Numbered from the stretch's first letter, positions 27,328 through 35,266 are shown. The stretch: DNA of 64,000 bases from Leptotrichia wadei (GCF_007990445.1 NZ_AP019841.1:1364001-1428000); one strand, 5' to 3'. Notes: generated by a model not told the origin, from the letters alone. Numbers and translations are program-made.

Positions 27328-28209
27328 TTAAAACAAATCTTCTGAATTAAAATTCTCAACTATTTCATTATCACTTTGAGTATCGTTATCTGCTGTTTCC
27401 TCTTCGACAATATCGCTTGCATTGTCAGGACTGTCTACATATTCAACTTCCACGTTTCCGTTTGGCTCGACTTCTTTTATAACAGCCTGATCTACTTTCT
27501 GTGCTGTCTGCATTTCAATGCTTAGAATTCCAAATTTACTCAACAATAATTTTAATACAGTTTTCTTTGCCATACTGTCAAAATTTGTTTGCCAACTTGA
27601 AGAACTTTTAAGAAATGTTTTACTGAATTTCTTAGCATGTTCTCTTACTTCTTCCTTGCTCATTACATTGTATTTCTCGAATCCATTTGTGGTTTGAAAA
27701 TATGCAATATAATGAGTTACTTCATCGCTTATTTTTCCATCAAGATTATATTTAAGCTCATCAGTAATTGGATCATAGCTTTCAAACTGTCCTTCGTAAA
27801 GTTCTGTAACATTAATTTTTTTATATTGTCCAGTTCTAATTGCAAGCTGTATAAATCCTTTGTAGCCCAATTGAAATTGTGCCTCGTTCTTTTCTTGCCA
27901 GTTGCCGCGATTATCTTTGTATTTTCTTTTGTAAGGCACAACATAGGCGAAACCTAAATTTGGATCAATTGGTAAATCCAATGTTGCAGCTATTGCTCCA
28001 GCCTTCAAAACGCTTTGTGGCTCTGCTTCCTGTAATTGTTTATTTCCATTTGTAGTATTCAGCAGTGAAGTTAAGAATCCAGCTGCCTTGTTTCCTAGTA
28101 ATTCTTTGAATTTATTTTTTGTTCTTTCATCATTTATCATTGATTTTAGTGTAGCTGCACCTACTATCCCTTTTGTTTGTTTTTTAGGATTTGTTAAAGT
28201 TCCTGCCAT
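27328..28209 (-). CDS. recT: RecT-family single-strand annealing protein
   Basis: 293 residues with RecT family landmarks: the conserved helix region LKAGAIAATLDLPIDPNLGFAYVVPY and FQLGYKGFIQLAIRTGQYK. The acidic C-terminal tail is rich in Glu/Asp/Asn. It promotes annealing of homologous single strands and works with the YqaJ exonuclease two genes upstream. The ribosome site AAGGAG overlaps the end of the preceding gene. Confidence 0.9.
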   Translation of the reverse strand: MAGTLTNPKKQTKGIVGAATLKSMINDERTKNKFKELLGNKAAGFLTSLLNTTNGNKQLQEAEPQSVLKAGAIAATLDLPIDPNLGFAYVVPYKRKYKDNRGNWQEKNEAQFQLGYKGFIQLAIRTGQYKKINVTELYEGQFESYDPITDELKYNLDGKISDEVTHYIAYFQTTNGFEKYNVMSKEEVREHAKKFSKTFLKSSSSWQTNFDSMAKKTVLKLLLSKFGILSIEMQTAQKVDQAVIKEVEPNGNVEVEYVDSPDNASDIVEEETADNDTQSDNEIVENFNSEDLF

Positions 28210-28210
28210 T

Positions 28211-29129
28211 TTATTTCATCTCCTTAAAATATTTTATGTTATTTTTATCTAAAAATCGTTTTAATTCTAACGCTATCTCTTTAGAAAGCCCGTTAACTTT
28301 TATGCAAATGTAAGTATCCTTTTTTTGAGTATTATCTGTTTCTTTTTGCTCTTTTTCTTGAAGAGCTCTAGCAATTGCTTCTTGCTTTTCAATTTCTCTT
28401 TTCTTTCAAGTTCAGCGATTTCTCTTTGTTTTCTTCTTCTGCTCTTATTCTTAAATTTTCTTCAGTTTGCTTAATTTCATTCATTTTATCATTTATCGCT
28501 TTAGAAATGACTGTATAGTCTTCTTGAATTAAATATTTCATGCTTTCAAATACAATTTTGAATTTAATTTCTTTATTTGCTTTTTCAATTTCCTGTTTTA
28601 TAAAATCTTCTTTTCTGATTAATTCATCGTATTGTCGCTGCATTTCAGTTTCAATATCATCCTCTTTAAATGTTTTGTTTTCCCATTTTTTATTTTCTAC
28701 TAAATAAACTAAGTACTCTGGTCTATATTTAAATACAAATTCTTTTATTGATTTTATTTTTTCTCTTTTAGCGTTATCTAATTCTTTTTCTTTGTCATGT
28801 AAATATTTTCTGACTGCATCAACTCTCTTGATTAAATTAATAAGTTTTTGATTGATTTCTTTTGTGTCAGCTGTTAAATAATCCATCAAATCCTTTTTAA
28901 ATTTTTCAGCACTTGATTTTGTGCTCGCTACTTCTTCTCTATATTTCTTGATGTCTTTTACATCCGTAAATACAATATTATAAAGTTTTTCTATTTCTTC
29001 AACTTTTTGTTCAGCCTTTTCAAAATCAATCATATCTTTATCAATTTTGGCTGGGGTTATTTTTTCACTGTCAAAAACAAACTCCATTTTAGGTAATGCA
29101 ACTAATGATGTTTCAATTATTTTTTCCAT
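28211..29129 (-). pseudogene. DUF1351-like phage protein, two frameshifts near the C-terminus
   Basis: Start ATG 29129 (MEKIIETSLVALPKMEF) with GGAGG seven bases upstream. The protein is a long charged helical product like the DUF1351 proteins that accompany RecT. The open frame stops at 28389. A fitting C-terminus (IARALQEKEQKE, then TYICIKVNGLSKEIALEL) continues to a stop at 28211, just before recT. Adding one A to each of two A runs (about 28,415 and 28,435) joins all three pieces. The role is likely accessory to YqaJ/RecT recombination. Confidence 0.65.
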
Positions 29130-29131
29130 TT

Positions 29132-29812
29132 TTAACCTCCATAACTTTTTATCATTCTTGGTTCTGTATCGTTTTTGACACATTCCCAAAATTCAATTTC
29201 TTTATTTAAAAGTTCCTGTATCTCATCTTCCCAATCTGACCTATTGATTACAATTGTCTGCAACCTTTTATCCAGATCAAACGGTGTTGTATCTTCGTTT
29301 TTAAAACATTCAAATTTTATTTCAGCAACTAATACGGCGTATTCATAGCCAGTCACCAAAAAGTAATGTAAAATTTGATATAAATAGGTTTCAGGAATAT
29401 TGTTCTGCCATTCCTCAACATATTTATTCCACTTATTTATTGTAGTTGTCTTTATTTCAAGTATCCCTTTTTTATCCTGATAAACAATTTCTCCATCTAA
29501 ATTAGCCCGTATGAAGTCATATTTTGGATGGATGTACATTTTATTGACTTCTAATATTTTTTTATCGAGATTGTCTTCTTTGTAGGAATTAAATATATTT
29601 TTTTCAAGGTTCTTACCTCTTTGAGCTGCAGGGCTTGCGAAATTATTTTGTATTCTTCCAGTTTTATCTTTCCAAACATCAATAATATTTCTATATTTAT
29701 TCTTTCCCATTATCGCTCCTGCATCGCTTCCACCAATCCCTTTTTTTCTTATGCTTAGCCATTCTTCTTCGTTTTTATAACTTATTGCTTTATAGTTCAC
29801 TTTCTTCTCCAT
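29132..29812 (-). CDS. YqaJ-family phage exonuclease
   Basis: 226 residues. It has WLSIRKKGIGGSDAGAIMG near the start, RGKNLEKNIF, and the nuclease metal site spread over DGEIVYQDKKGILEIKTTT. The fold is that of lambda exonuclease: it resects double-strand ends and loads RecT on the 3' strand. The pairing with recT makes a Red-type recombination module. The stop falls within the ribosome site of the next gene. Confidence 0.87.
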   Translation of the reverse strand: MEKKVNYKAISYKNEEEWLSIRKKGIGGSDAGAIMGKNKYRNIIDVWKDKTGRIQNNFASPAAQRGKNLEKNIFNSYKEDNLDKKILEVNKMYIHPKYDFIRANLDGEIVYQDKKGILEIKTTTINKWNKYVEEWQNNIPETYLYQILHYFLVTGYEYAVLVAEIKFECFKNEDTTPFDLDKRLQTIVINRSDWEDEIQELLNKEIEFWECVKNDTEPRMIKSYGG

Positions 29813-29821
29813 TTCTTTTAT

Positions 29822-30568
29822 CTATGCCCTGCTCCTAAGTTTCAATGCCTGTTTCCTGCTATAACCAGCCCATTTTATCTTGAATCCCGCTTCCTCAAAC
29901 TTTAGAAGTTCCAGCATATCTTTTTCAAAGTCTGTTTTTTCATTTTCTTTGATAACTTCCTCTATTTCCTTAAATTTTCTGTTCGTTTTTGTGATTAATG
30001 TTTTTAAGTACATTCCAGTTATCTTGCTAAACTTTCTTTGTTCGACTTCTCTTTTAAAGATCTTGTAATAAGCAAAGATTATAAACATTTGATGTAAAGC
30101 AGTTTCAGTCGTATTGTATCTAGTTTTTGAATATATCTTAAACTTAGATTTTATTTCCATGAGTTCTTGCTCAAACATCTTTCTGAAATGTACAATGATA
30201 AATTCGTTCTTAAAATCTTTGATAACAGTCTGCTCAGGATTATGTAAATCTTCAAATTCAAATTCATTAATCAGTCTTGTCAAAGCTCTGAAGCTTCTTT
30301 GTATAATATCTTCAAGACTGAAAGTGCACCAAAGTGTTTGTTCCTCTGTTATCTTTTCTATTTTGGTGTCACCACTTTCAAGATTTTTGTCAGTTATTTT
30401 TGGAATCTTGAAATAATTTCTGTAACTTTTGCATAAGTTCGACAGAGACATCATAATCATTATTTTTGATTTCCTGTTTTCATCTTTAAAAATTTCCTTT
30501 GTAGTGACAGCTTTCTCTATAATTTCCTTTCTAATTTTTTTCTTTTTTGCTTTTTTTAGTACTCCCAA
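29822..30568 (-). CDS. phage protein of unknown function
   Basis: 248 residues, basic N-terminus (KKAKKKKIRKEI) then predicted all-helical. The start is TTG at 30568, with AGGAGG eight bases upstream. It ends with a basic patch (GYSRKQALKLRSRA). It lies in the recombination operon next to the YqaJ nuclease. No domain is recognised. Confidence 0.6.
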   Translation of the reverse strand: MGVLKKAKKKKIRKEIIEKAVTTKEIFKDENRKSKIMIMMSLSNLCKSYRNYFKIPKITDKNLESGDTKIEKITEEQTLWCTFSLEDIIQRSFRALTRLINEFEFEDLHNPEQTVIKDFKNEFIIVHFRKMFEQELMEIKSKFKIYSKTRYNTTETALHQMFIIFAYYKIFKREVEQRKFSKITGMYLKTLITKTNRKFKEIEEVIKENEKTDFEKDMLELLKFEEAGFKIKWAGYSRKQALKLRSRA

Positions 30569-30598
30569 AACACATCCTCCTGTTCTCTTAAATTGCCC

Positions 30599-30787
30599 CT
30601 ATTTACAAGACCCCATAAATTCCTTTACTGCTCTAGGACACCACCACAGCAGCATGACCACTAAAAATGGAAAAGCCACATTGCCTCCAATTATCCAATG
30701 CCCTTTGGCTTCAATTGTTGCGATCTGCATTAGAGCAGTTGCTACAATTAAAATTATTGATTTTATCAAATTTTTTTCTGACGTCAT
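30599..30787 (-). CDS. small membrane protein
   Basis: 62 residues starting MTSEKNLIK, with GGAGG five bases upstream; a GTG at 30793 overlaps that site and is disfavoured. It has two hydrophobic segments, LIKSIILIVATALMQIA and WIIGGNVAFPFLVVMLLW. It is an early-operon gene, so a lysis role is unlikely; function unknown. Confidence 0.5.
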   Translation of the reverse strand: MTSEKNLIKSIILIVATALMQIATIEAKGHWIIGGNVAFPFLVVMLLWWCPRAVKEFMGSCK

Positions 30788-30796
30788 TTCCACCTC

Positions 30797-30994
30797 CTAC
30801 TTTTTAAACCCTGCATCGATACCGTATTCTTTTTGAACGTAGTATCTTAAGTTTTGCTCCATCAATTTTTTTATATTTTCATCAATTTCGCTGTCGTTTT
30901 TAATTTTCTCTATCATTTCATTCATTTTTCCTAATTTGTTACTTGCACCTGCAATTTTTCTTTTCATCGCAGGCAATTTTCTAAAATTTTGCAT
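30797..30994 (-). CDS. small phage protein, unknown function
   Basis: 65 residues, lysine-rich and helical (MQNFRKLPAMKRKIAG). TAAGGAGATAATAAA precedes the ATG. It is first in the segment of the leftward operon that lies after the structured non-coding region. Confidence 0.5.
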   Translation of the reverse strand: MQNFRKLPAMKRKIAGASNKLGKMNEMIEKIKNDSEIDENIKKLMEQNLRYYVQKEYGIDAGFKK

Positions 30995-31030
30995 TTTATT
31001 ATCTCCTTATTTTTTATATTTACAATGTCC

Positions 31031-31259
31031 TAATCAGTAATATTCGATCTGCTTTAAATGCTCTTAGATAAGCTCTTTTGTTGCTCAGAAATGCTTTTTT
31101 TGATACTGATTAAGAATATTGTATTAATTTAATCGTGCCATCTATACAGTTAAAAATTAAATAAATATTAGAAAAGAAGACTCATTATGACATTTCTGCA
31201 TATTCTAGTAGCTATGCCTTGTGCAAAAATATGCAGTGACATAGATGGCGCGATTAAAT
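31031..31259. ncRNA. structured non-coding region in the early operon, unknown role
   Basis: The element has three inverted repeats. TAATCAGTA (31031-31039) pairs with TACTGATTA (31104-31112). A 19-base arm at 31127-31145 pairs with 31241-31259 (one T-G pair if read as plus-strand RNA, otherwise perfect). Inside it, CTGCATAT (31196-31203) pairs with ATATGCAG (31229-31236). No good open frame occupies it. The T-G pair, tolerated only in plus-strand RNA, hints at a plus-strand transcript, antisense in direction to the operon. An origin, an antitermination signal or a small element are alternatives. Confidence 0.45.
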
Positions 31260-31312
31260 CAACATTGTTGATTTTATTTGTGTTTTATAGACTTTAGCAC
31301 CTGTCTTCTGTT

Positions 31313-31627
31313 TTAAAATATGTACCAATCATCGTTTCCAACAAACTCCTCATAGGAGAATACTGGCAAGAATTCTTTATACGCTAACTCTATTCCTGCT
31401 TTATTAAAAATTTTTGTTTCAAATGCAGGTTCTCCATATTTCTGATCCCATCCACGATATTCTGAGATTATTGTCAGCCCTTTTAACTCCTTTATTTCTT
31501 TTGTTCCTATTTCTTCATCGTATGCGAAATTTCCGCAATTTTGTTTTACAAATTTTTCTATTTTTTTAATTCTTTTCTCATTCTGTTTCCTCCTATTTTT
31601 TTTTATTAATATCTTATCCAAACCCAC
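31313..31627 (-). CDS. small phage protein, start disrupted
   Basis: The open frame gives 104 residues from a GTG at 31627 without a ribosome site. AGGAGG with ATG at 31581 is one frame off, and adding one A to the A7 run near 31,565 would connect it to the conserved-looking body (FVKQNCGNFAYDEEIGTKE). The likely real gene is 31313-31581 with a missing base. It is an acidic soluble protein; no family is recognised. Confidence 0.5.
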   Translation of the reverse strand: MGLDKILIKKNRRKQNEKRIKKIEKFVKQNCGNFAYDEEIGTKEIKELKGLTIISEYRGWDQKYGEPAFETKIFNKAGIELAYKEFLPVFSYEEFVGNDDWYIF

Positions 31628-31662
31628 TGCAATATTTACAATGAGCTTGATAAAACATCAAT

Positions 31663-31809
31663 TTATTTCCAGTCTGGATTTAAAATTAGTCGCTTTGGCT
31701 GTTTTTTGTTAAATAGCTTTTTGATTCTGTTTTTAAATTTCTTTGCTTCAATTTCTTCTCTTGCTTTTTGACTGTTTTCGTTTACTATTTTCAATGCTCC
31801 AAATTTCAT
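31663..31809 (-). CDS. 48-residue basic phage protein
   Basis: ATG 31809 with GGAGG upstream. It starts MKFGALKIVNENSQKAREEI and ends basic (KKQPKRLILNPDWK). It overlaps the end of the previous small frame. Unknown function. Confidence 0.5.
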   Translation of the reverse strand: MKFGALKIVNENSQKAREEIEAKKFKNRIKKLFNKKQPKRLILNPDWK

Positions 31810-31976
31810 CTCTCTACCTCCATTTTGTAATTATTTTTCTTAGCCATATCCATTAAATCAGTATATGATATATAAATATTTTTTATTCACAAAGATTTTA
31901 TAAGATACATTTTTATGGGATAAAAATGTTTTCTCTGCATAATAAACTTGTCGTCTTTGTATAAAGTGTATTTCAT
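31806..31976 (-). CDS. small phage protein, interrupted by an in-frame TGA
   Basis: ATG 31976 is coupled to the preceding stop (ATGA) with GAGG upstream. It reads 29 codons (MKYTLYKDDKFIMQRKHFY) to TGA at 31889-31887. It then stays open in the same frame for 26 more codons, to a stop overlapping the next start. It is either a 29-residue peptide or a 55-residue protein with a nonsense mutation. Confidence 0.4.
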
Positions 31977-32176
31977 TTTGTAACCTCGTTTTTTAAAAAT
32001 TTTATATTTGTATTGTTCTCTAAAAGACGTTCTATAAGTTCACAAGTTTCATTTACCGTTAACTTGCATCTTTTAGAAATTGTTAAAACCTCAAATCCGC
32101 TTAGCCCTTTCCTTATCTCACACTTTGTGAGCTTTAAATCACTTATAGTTTTTGCAAGTTCACACATCTTGTCCAT
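31973..32176 (-). CDS. small phage protein, unknown function
   Basis: 67 residues, starting MDKMCELAKTISDLKLTK. The start overlaps the upstream stop by one base and the stop overlaps the downstream start, so it is coupled at both ends. It is probably a helix-turn-helix-sized protein but has no confident match. Confidence 0.5.
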   Translation of the reverse strand: MDKMCELAKTISDLKLTKCEIRKGLSGFEVLTISKRCKLTVNETCELIERLLENNTNIKFLKNEVTK

Positions 32177-32523
32177 TACATTTCTCCTAAACTAAATTTT
32201 CGTTTTCTTCCTACAATTACACATTTTATATTCGATACATTGTGAATCATATCGGATTTTTTCATAATCTTTATCAAATCTTCGTTTCCGTACTCTGATG
32301 GGCTTAATTCGTATTCATCATATATTCCGTCGTATTCAAAACCTTTTATTTCATCTTCTGTTACATCAGGAATTCTCTTTTTCAGTTCTTTAAAACCGCT
32401 TTCATAGTATTCCATTTTTGCTATGCCTTGCTGTGGATAACCAAAGCAATTTTCTTCTGCCCATTCTCTTATTATTTTTTTTCTTGCTCCTTCTTCATAT
32501 TTTAATCCTTCGCTAAAACTCAT
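32176..32523 (-). CDS. first gene of the leftward early operon, unknown function
   Basis: 115 residues from ATG 32523 (MSFSEGLKYEEGARKKI), chosen because AGGAG is nine bases upstream; ATG 32532 touches that site. Acidic overall. It lies directly downstream of the repressed leftward promoter, the place where phages often keep anti-repressor, antiterminator or Gam-like proteins, but sequence alone does not say which. Confidence 0.55.
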   Translation of the reverse strand: MSFSEGLKYEEGARKKIIREWAEENCFGYPQQGIAKMEYYESGFKELKKRIPDVTEDEIKGFEYDGIYDEYELSPSEYGNEDLIKIMKKSDMIHNVSNIKCVIVGRKRKFSLGEM

Positions 32524-32549
32524 TTTTATCATCTCCTGCTATATTTTTT

Positions 32550-32565
32550 CTTGCAATAATGCAAG
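32550..32565. promoter_or_regulatory. operator copy 1
   Basis: CTTGCAATAATGCAAG, a palindrome with 6-bp arms, downstream of the leftward promoter start and before the first early gene. Confidence 0.75.
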
Positions 32566-32618
32566 ATAATTTTTAAAAAAATATAGATGTTTATTGGCTT
32601 TTTTCCATCTACAAAACT

Positions 32619-32647
32619 ATTATACCACATAACTTGCAATAATGCAA
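32619..32647 (-). promoter_or_regulatory. leftward early promoter (PL-like)
   Basis: Minus strand TTGCAT (32647 to 32642), 17 bases, TATAAT (32624 to 32619). The -35 box lies inside operator copy 2, so repressor binding would block it. Confidence 0.75.
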
Positions 32648-32648
32648 G
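32633..32648. promoter_or_regulatory. operator copy 2
   Basis: CTTGCAATAATGCAAG, identical to copy 1, covering the -35 box and part of the spacer of the leftward promoter. Confidence 0.8.
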
Positions 32649-32665
32649 ATATTTTTTTAAAAAAA

Positions 32666-32681
32666 GTTGCAACTATGCAAT
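32666..32681. promoter_or_regulatory. operator copy 3, in the repressor promoter
   Basis: GTTGCAACTATGCAAT matches 12 of 16 positions. It contains the -35 box of the rightward promoter, so repressor autoregulation is likely. Confidence 0.65.
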
Positions 32682-32696
32682 TTTTTAAGGTATAAT
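32667..32696 (+). promoter_or_regulatory. repressor (lysogenic) promoter
   Basis: TTGCAA (32667-32672), 18 bases, TATAAT (32691-32696), 33 bases before the repressor ATG. Confidence 0.65.
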
Positions 32697-32728
32697 ATAC
32701 TATAAAATTCAGATTAGGAGTAACAGAT

Positions 32729-33148
32729 ATGGAAGACAAGGAAAAATTGAGAAAGATTATAAAAGAAACTAGGTTGCAAAAAAATATAGCTAGGGATAAA
32801 ATATCTGAATTACTGAAAAAAAGAGGGATAAAATATGCCGAATCTTCATTATCACGTTATGAAAACGGTATAACAGAAAGCATAAAGGCAGAAGTATTGA
32901 AAGGGATTTCAGAGATATTAGGGCTTGATGTAATTGAAATGTATAAATTGGCAGGATTGCTAAATGAAAACGAAGATATAAGATTTGCTAAATTAAATAA
33001 AAGAGAACGTGATCAGTATAGTGAAATTGAAAAAGGGGCAGCCTACTTTTTTAACGATAATAGCATAAGTGATGAAGATAAGAAAAGATTGCATGATAGT
33101 TTGCAAGAACTTTTTTTTGACGCTAAAATGAAAAACAAAAGAAAATAG
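32729..33148 (+). CDS. phage repressor, XRE-family helix-turn-helix (ImmR/cI-like)
   Basis: 139 residues. The N-terminal helix-turn-helix includes ARDKISELLKKRGIKYAESSLSRYENGIT, about residues 20-50; SSLSRYENG is the recognition helix. The C-terminal helical part is likely for oligomerisation; there is no LexA-type protease domain. Because an ImmA-type metalloprotease follows by nine bases, this is the ImmR/ImmA arrangement known from ICEBs1 and many prophages: the protease destroys the repressor to induce. The operators are probably its binding sites. Confidence 0.85.
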   Translation: MEDKEKLRKIIKETRLQKNIARDKISELLKKRGIKYAESSLSRYENGITESIKAEVLKGISEILGLDVIEMYKLAGLLNENEDIRFAKLNKRERDQYSEIEKGAAYFFNDNSISDEDKKRLHDSLQELFFDAKMKNKRK

Positions 33149-33157
33149 AGGTTTTAT

Positions 33158-33580
33158 ATGAGAAAACGTAGAAATATGAAACTCAGAGTAAAAAATTTGG
33201 TAGAGAAATATAATACTAGTAATCCGTATATATTGTGTGAAAAATTAAACATTGAAATAAGATACTTTTATTACGAAGGTATAAAAGGCTTCTTTAGGCG
33301 AATATTAAAAAGAAAATACATTGTTATAAATGAAAAACTGGACGAATATTCAAAGTTAGTTGTGCTGTGCCACGAATTAGGACATGCGATTTATCACAGT
33401 TCAAAAAATAAACTTCTTATGAAAATTAATTTTTTTAATTATAATCCAGAGTTGGAAAACGAAGCAAATGAATTTGCAGCAGAATTAATGAAATATCAAG
33501 AAGAAGTTAGTTATGAAGTTGCTAGAAATTGTGATTTAGGATTGCAAGTGTTGGAAGAAATGAAAAGATATATAAAATAA
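33158..33580 (+). CDS. ImmA/IrrE-family metallopeptidase
   Basis: 140 residues with the zinc motif HELGH in VVLCHELGHAIYH (about residues 74-78) and a following Glu in NEANEFAAELM. Members of this family cleave the XRE repressor encoded beside them. It is cotranscribed with the repressor. The N-terminal basic segment (MRKRRNMKLR) may be over-extended; an ATG at residue 7 is an alternative. Confidence 0.87.
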   Translation: MRKRRNMKLRVKNLVEKYNTSNPYILCEKLNIEIRYFYYEGIKGFFRRILKRKYIVINEKLDEYSKLVVLCHELGHAIYHSSKNKLLMKINFFNYNPELENEANEFAAELMKYQEEVSYEVARNCDLGLQVLEEMKRYIK

Positions 33581-33633
33581 TAAAATTTGGGGTTAATTTT
33601 GGTTTCGGAATATAAAAAGATGGAGGAATCAAA

Positions 33634-33819
33634 ATGAAAAAATTATTTGTAATTTTGACATTAGCATTTATCAGTACTAATGCATTTACGGAAACATTAT
33701 ATTTTAAAAATTGTAAGGAAGCTAGATCAAAAGGCTATAAAAATATCAAAAAGGGTGAGCCTGGATATGCAAGACATTTAGACAGGGATAGAGATGGGAT
33801 CGCTTGTGAAAGTAAATAA
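33634..33819 (+). CDS. secreted excalibur-domain protein
   Basis: 61 residues. The signal peptide is about 1-19 (MKKLFVILTLAFISTNAFT). An excalibur-type calcium-binding domain follows, with YFKNCKEARSKGY and the loop DRDRDGIACE. Such domains occur on surface proteins and secreted nucleases. Here it stands alone within the lysogenic transcript, so it could be a lysogenic-conversion factor changing the host surface. Confidence 0.78.
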   Translation: MKKLFVILTLAFISTNAFTETLYFKNCKEARSKGYKNIKKGEPGYARHLDRDRDGIACESK

Positions 33820-33846
33820 TTTATAAAATATAAATGGAGGAAATTT

Positions 33847-34516
33847 ATGAAAAAAATGCTGTTGATTTTGTGTTTAGGTGTTTTAATCGCATCATGCGGA
33901 GATGGAAAAGGGGTAGAACTCAAAGAAACTAAAGCAAATAAAAAAGTAGAAAAAGAAAACACTCAAACAGAAGCCTATGAAGTTGAATTATCTGCAGGAC
34001 ATTATGTTGTAGGAGTAGATATTCCTGCTGGGATTTACGATATAACTGCTATTAAGGGTACTGGAAATGTTTCAAGTAGTAACATGTATGATGGGGGAAT
34101 CAATCAGGTGATGGGAACACAAGATGATGGTGTAAGTGTTAAAGAATTTAAAAATTTAAAATTAGATAAAAAAGATATTTCTATTACAGTAAATGGCACT
34201 GCAGTTATAAAACTTTCAAGTAAGGCTGCACAAACCAAAAATTTAAAACCCAAAGAAAATCCAGCCAAAAAAGAATATACTTTCAGTAGTGGTAACTATG
34301 TTGTTGGAAAGGATATTGAACGTGGAATTTACGATGTTATCGCAGTAAAAGGAAATGGGAATATTTCATCAGATAATATGTTTGAGGGTGGTATCAACGA
34401 AGTTTTGGTACGAGCGGGGACGGATTCTATGTAAAAGAATTTAAAATGCCTATTTTAATGATGATGTCCAATTAACAGTTTCAGGTGTCACTATTAAATT
34501 AGTTCCAAGCAAATAG
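33847..34516 (+). pseudogene. lipoprotein with two repeat domains, frameshifted near the C-terminus
   Basis: Lipoprotein signal MKKMLLILCLGVLIASCG with lipobox Cys. Two related units of about 45 residues start HYVVGVDIPAGIYDIT and NYVVGKDIERGIYDV and share GGINQV/GGINEV. The frame stops at 34434. Adding one G near 34,417 and one A near 34,445 restores an ending (YVKEFKNAYF, then LTVSGVTIKLVPSK) that matches the end of the first unit, to a stop at 34516. Surface-anchored in lysogens; exclusion of other phages is one possibility, not shown. Confidence 0.72.
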
Positions 34517-34582
34517 TGTCAGTAAAATTGATTTTTATAGAGTTATTTCAAAATTGGAATAACTCTTTTTATTCAAAAAATT

Positions 34583-34598
34583 CTTGCATTAACGCAAG
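34583..34598. promoter_or_regulatory. operator copy 4, in the rightward lytic promoter
   Basis: CTTGCATTAACGCAAG matches 14 of 16. It contains a TTGCAT -35 box; TATCAT at 34607-34612 is a candidate -10, 16 bases on, 20 bases before the next gene start. Confidence 0.7.
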
Positions 34599-34631
34599 AA
34601 TTGTGGTATCATAATACAGAGGTGGTGAAAA

Positions 34632-34787
34632 ATGAAAATTGATAAATATACACAAATCAGAATGAAAATGATAGAAAAAAAAATTTACTGGAAAGATATA
34701 ATGGATAAAATTGGGTATTCTAACTGGGGATTAAGGCTGGCAATAAAAAATAATAATTCTGAAATAATTAAAAAAGTTGAAAAATAA
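34632..34787 (+). CDS. small Cro-like DNA-binding candidate
   Basis: 51 residues, starting MKIDKYTQIRMKMIEKKIYW, with GGTGG upstream. It is short, basic and helical. WKDIMDKIGYSNWGLRLAI could form a helix-turn-helix. It is the first gene after an operator-controlled promoter, and another operator copy follows it. Position and size are Cro-like; sequence identity to Cro is not evident. Confidence 0.55.
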   Translation: MKIDKYTQIRMKMIEKKIYWKDIMDKIGYSNWGLRLAIKNNNSEIIKKVEK

Positions 34788-34818
34788 TAGATGACTTTTA
34801 ATTTTTTTTGAAAATTTC

Positions 34819-34834
34819 ATTGCGTTAATGCAAG
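34819..34834. promoter_or_regulatory. operator copy 5
   Basis: ATTGCGTTAATGCAAG matches 13 of 16 of the operator palindrome. It lies just downstream of the Cro-like gene. Confidence 0.6.
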
Positions 34835-34867
34835 AAAAAATTCAGGAATCGAGGGAGGAGGTGTGAG

Positions 34868-35055
34868 ATGAAAATAAAAAACTATGGATAAAGATTATAT
34901 CCATAGTGGCTGAATTTTGGATTAATATACTGCTGTTTCATATACCTGTAAGATTTAAGAGGTTTTTCTTTGTAAATATTTACAAAATAGTGATGGCGAG
35001 TATATTAATCGTTTTAGGAATTATAACGTATTTTATTTTAAAATTCTTAATATAA
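34868..35055 (+). pseudogene. small membrane protein, frameshifted after four codons
   Basis: GGGAGGAGGTGTGAG precedes ATG 34868, but the frame stops after seven codons. Adding one A to the A6 run gives a 62-residue protein with two hydrophobic stretches (WINILLFHIP, IVMASILIVLGIITYFIL). It is another case of a missing homopolymer base. Confidence 0.5.
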
Positions 35056-35125
35056 ATTTATAAATCTAAGAAGTGAAGGAGATTTAGCGTATTGAGATGA
35101 AAATAAGAGTTAAGAAAGGAGAGAA

Positions 35126-35266
35126 ATGAAAGATATAATAGCATTGATAATTTCTATGATAATTTATCATTTTTTTCAGGAAAAAATTAAAAAGATAGTG
35201 ATGTATTCACTACCTTTTGCAATGTTGTATTTATTGATTAAATCAATTTTGTACGTTACTTTTTAG
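35126..35266 (+). CDS. 46-residue membrane peptide
   Basis: AAAGGAGAGAA precedes the ATG. The product is mostly hydrophobic (MKDIIALIISMIIYHFF; YSLPFAMLYLLIK). It overlaps the end of the convergent minus-strand gene by 11 bases. Function unknown. Confidence 0.5.
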   Translation: MKDIIALIISMIIYHFFQEKIKKIVMYSLPFAMLYLLIKSILYVTF

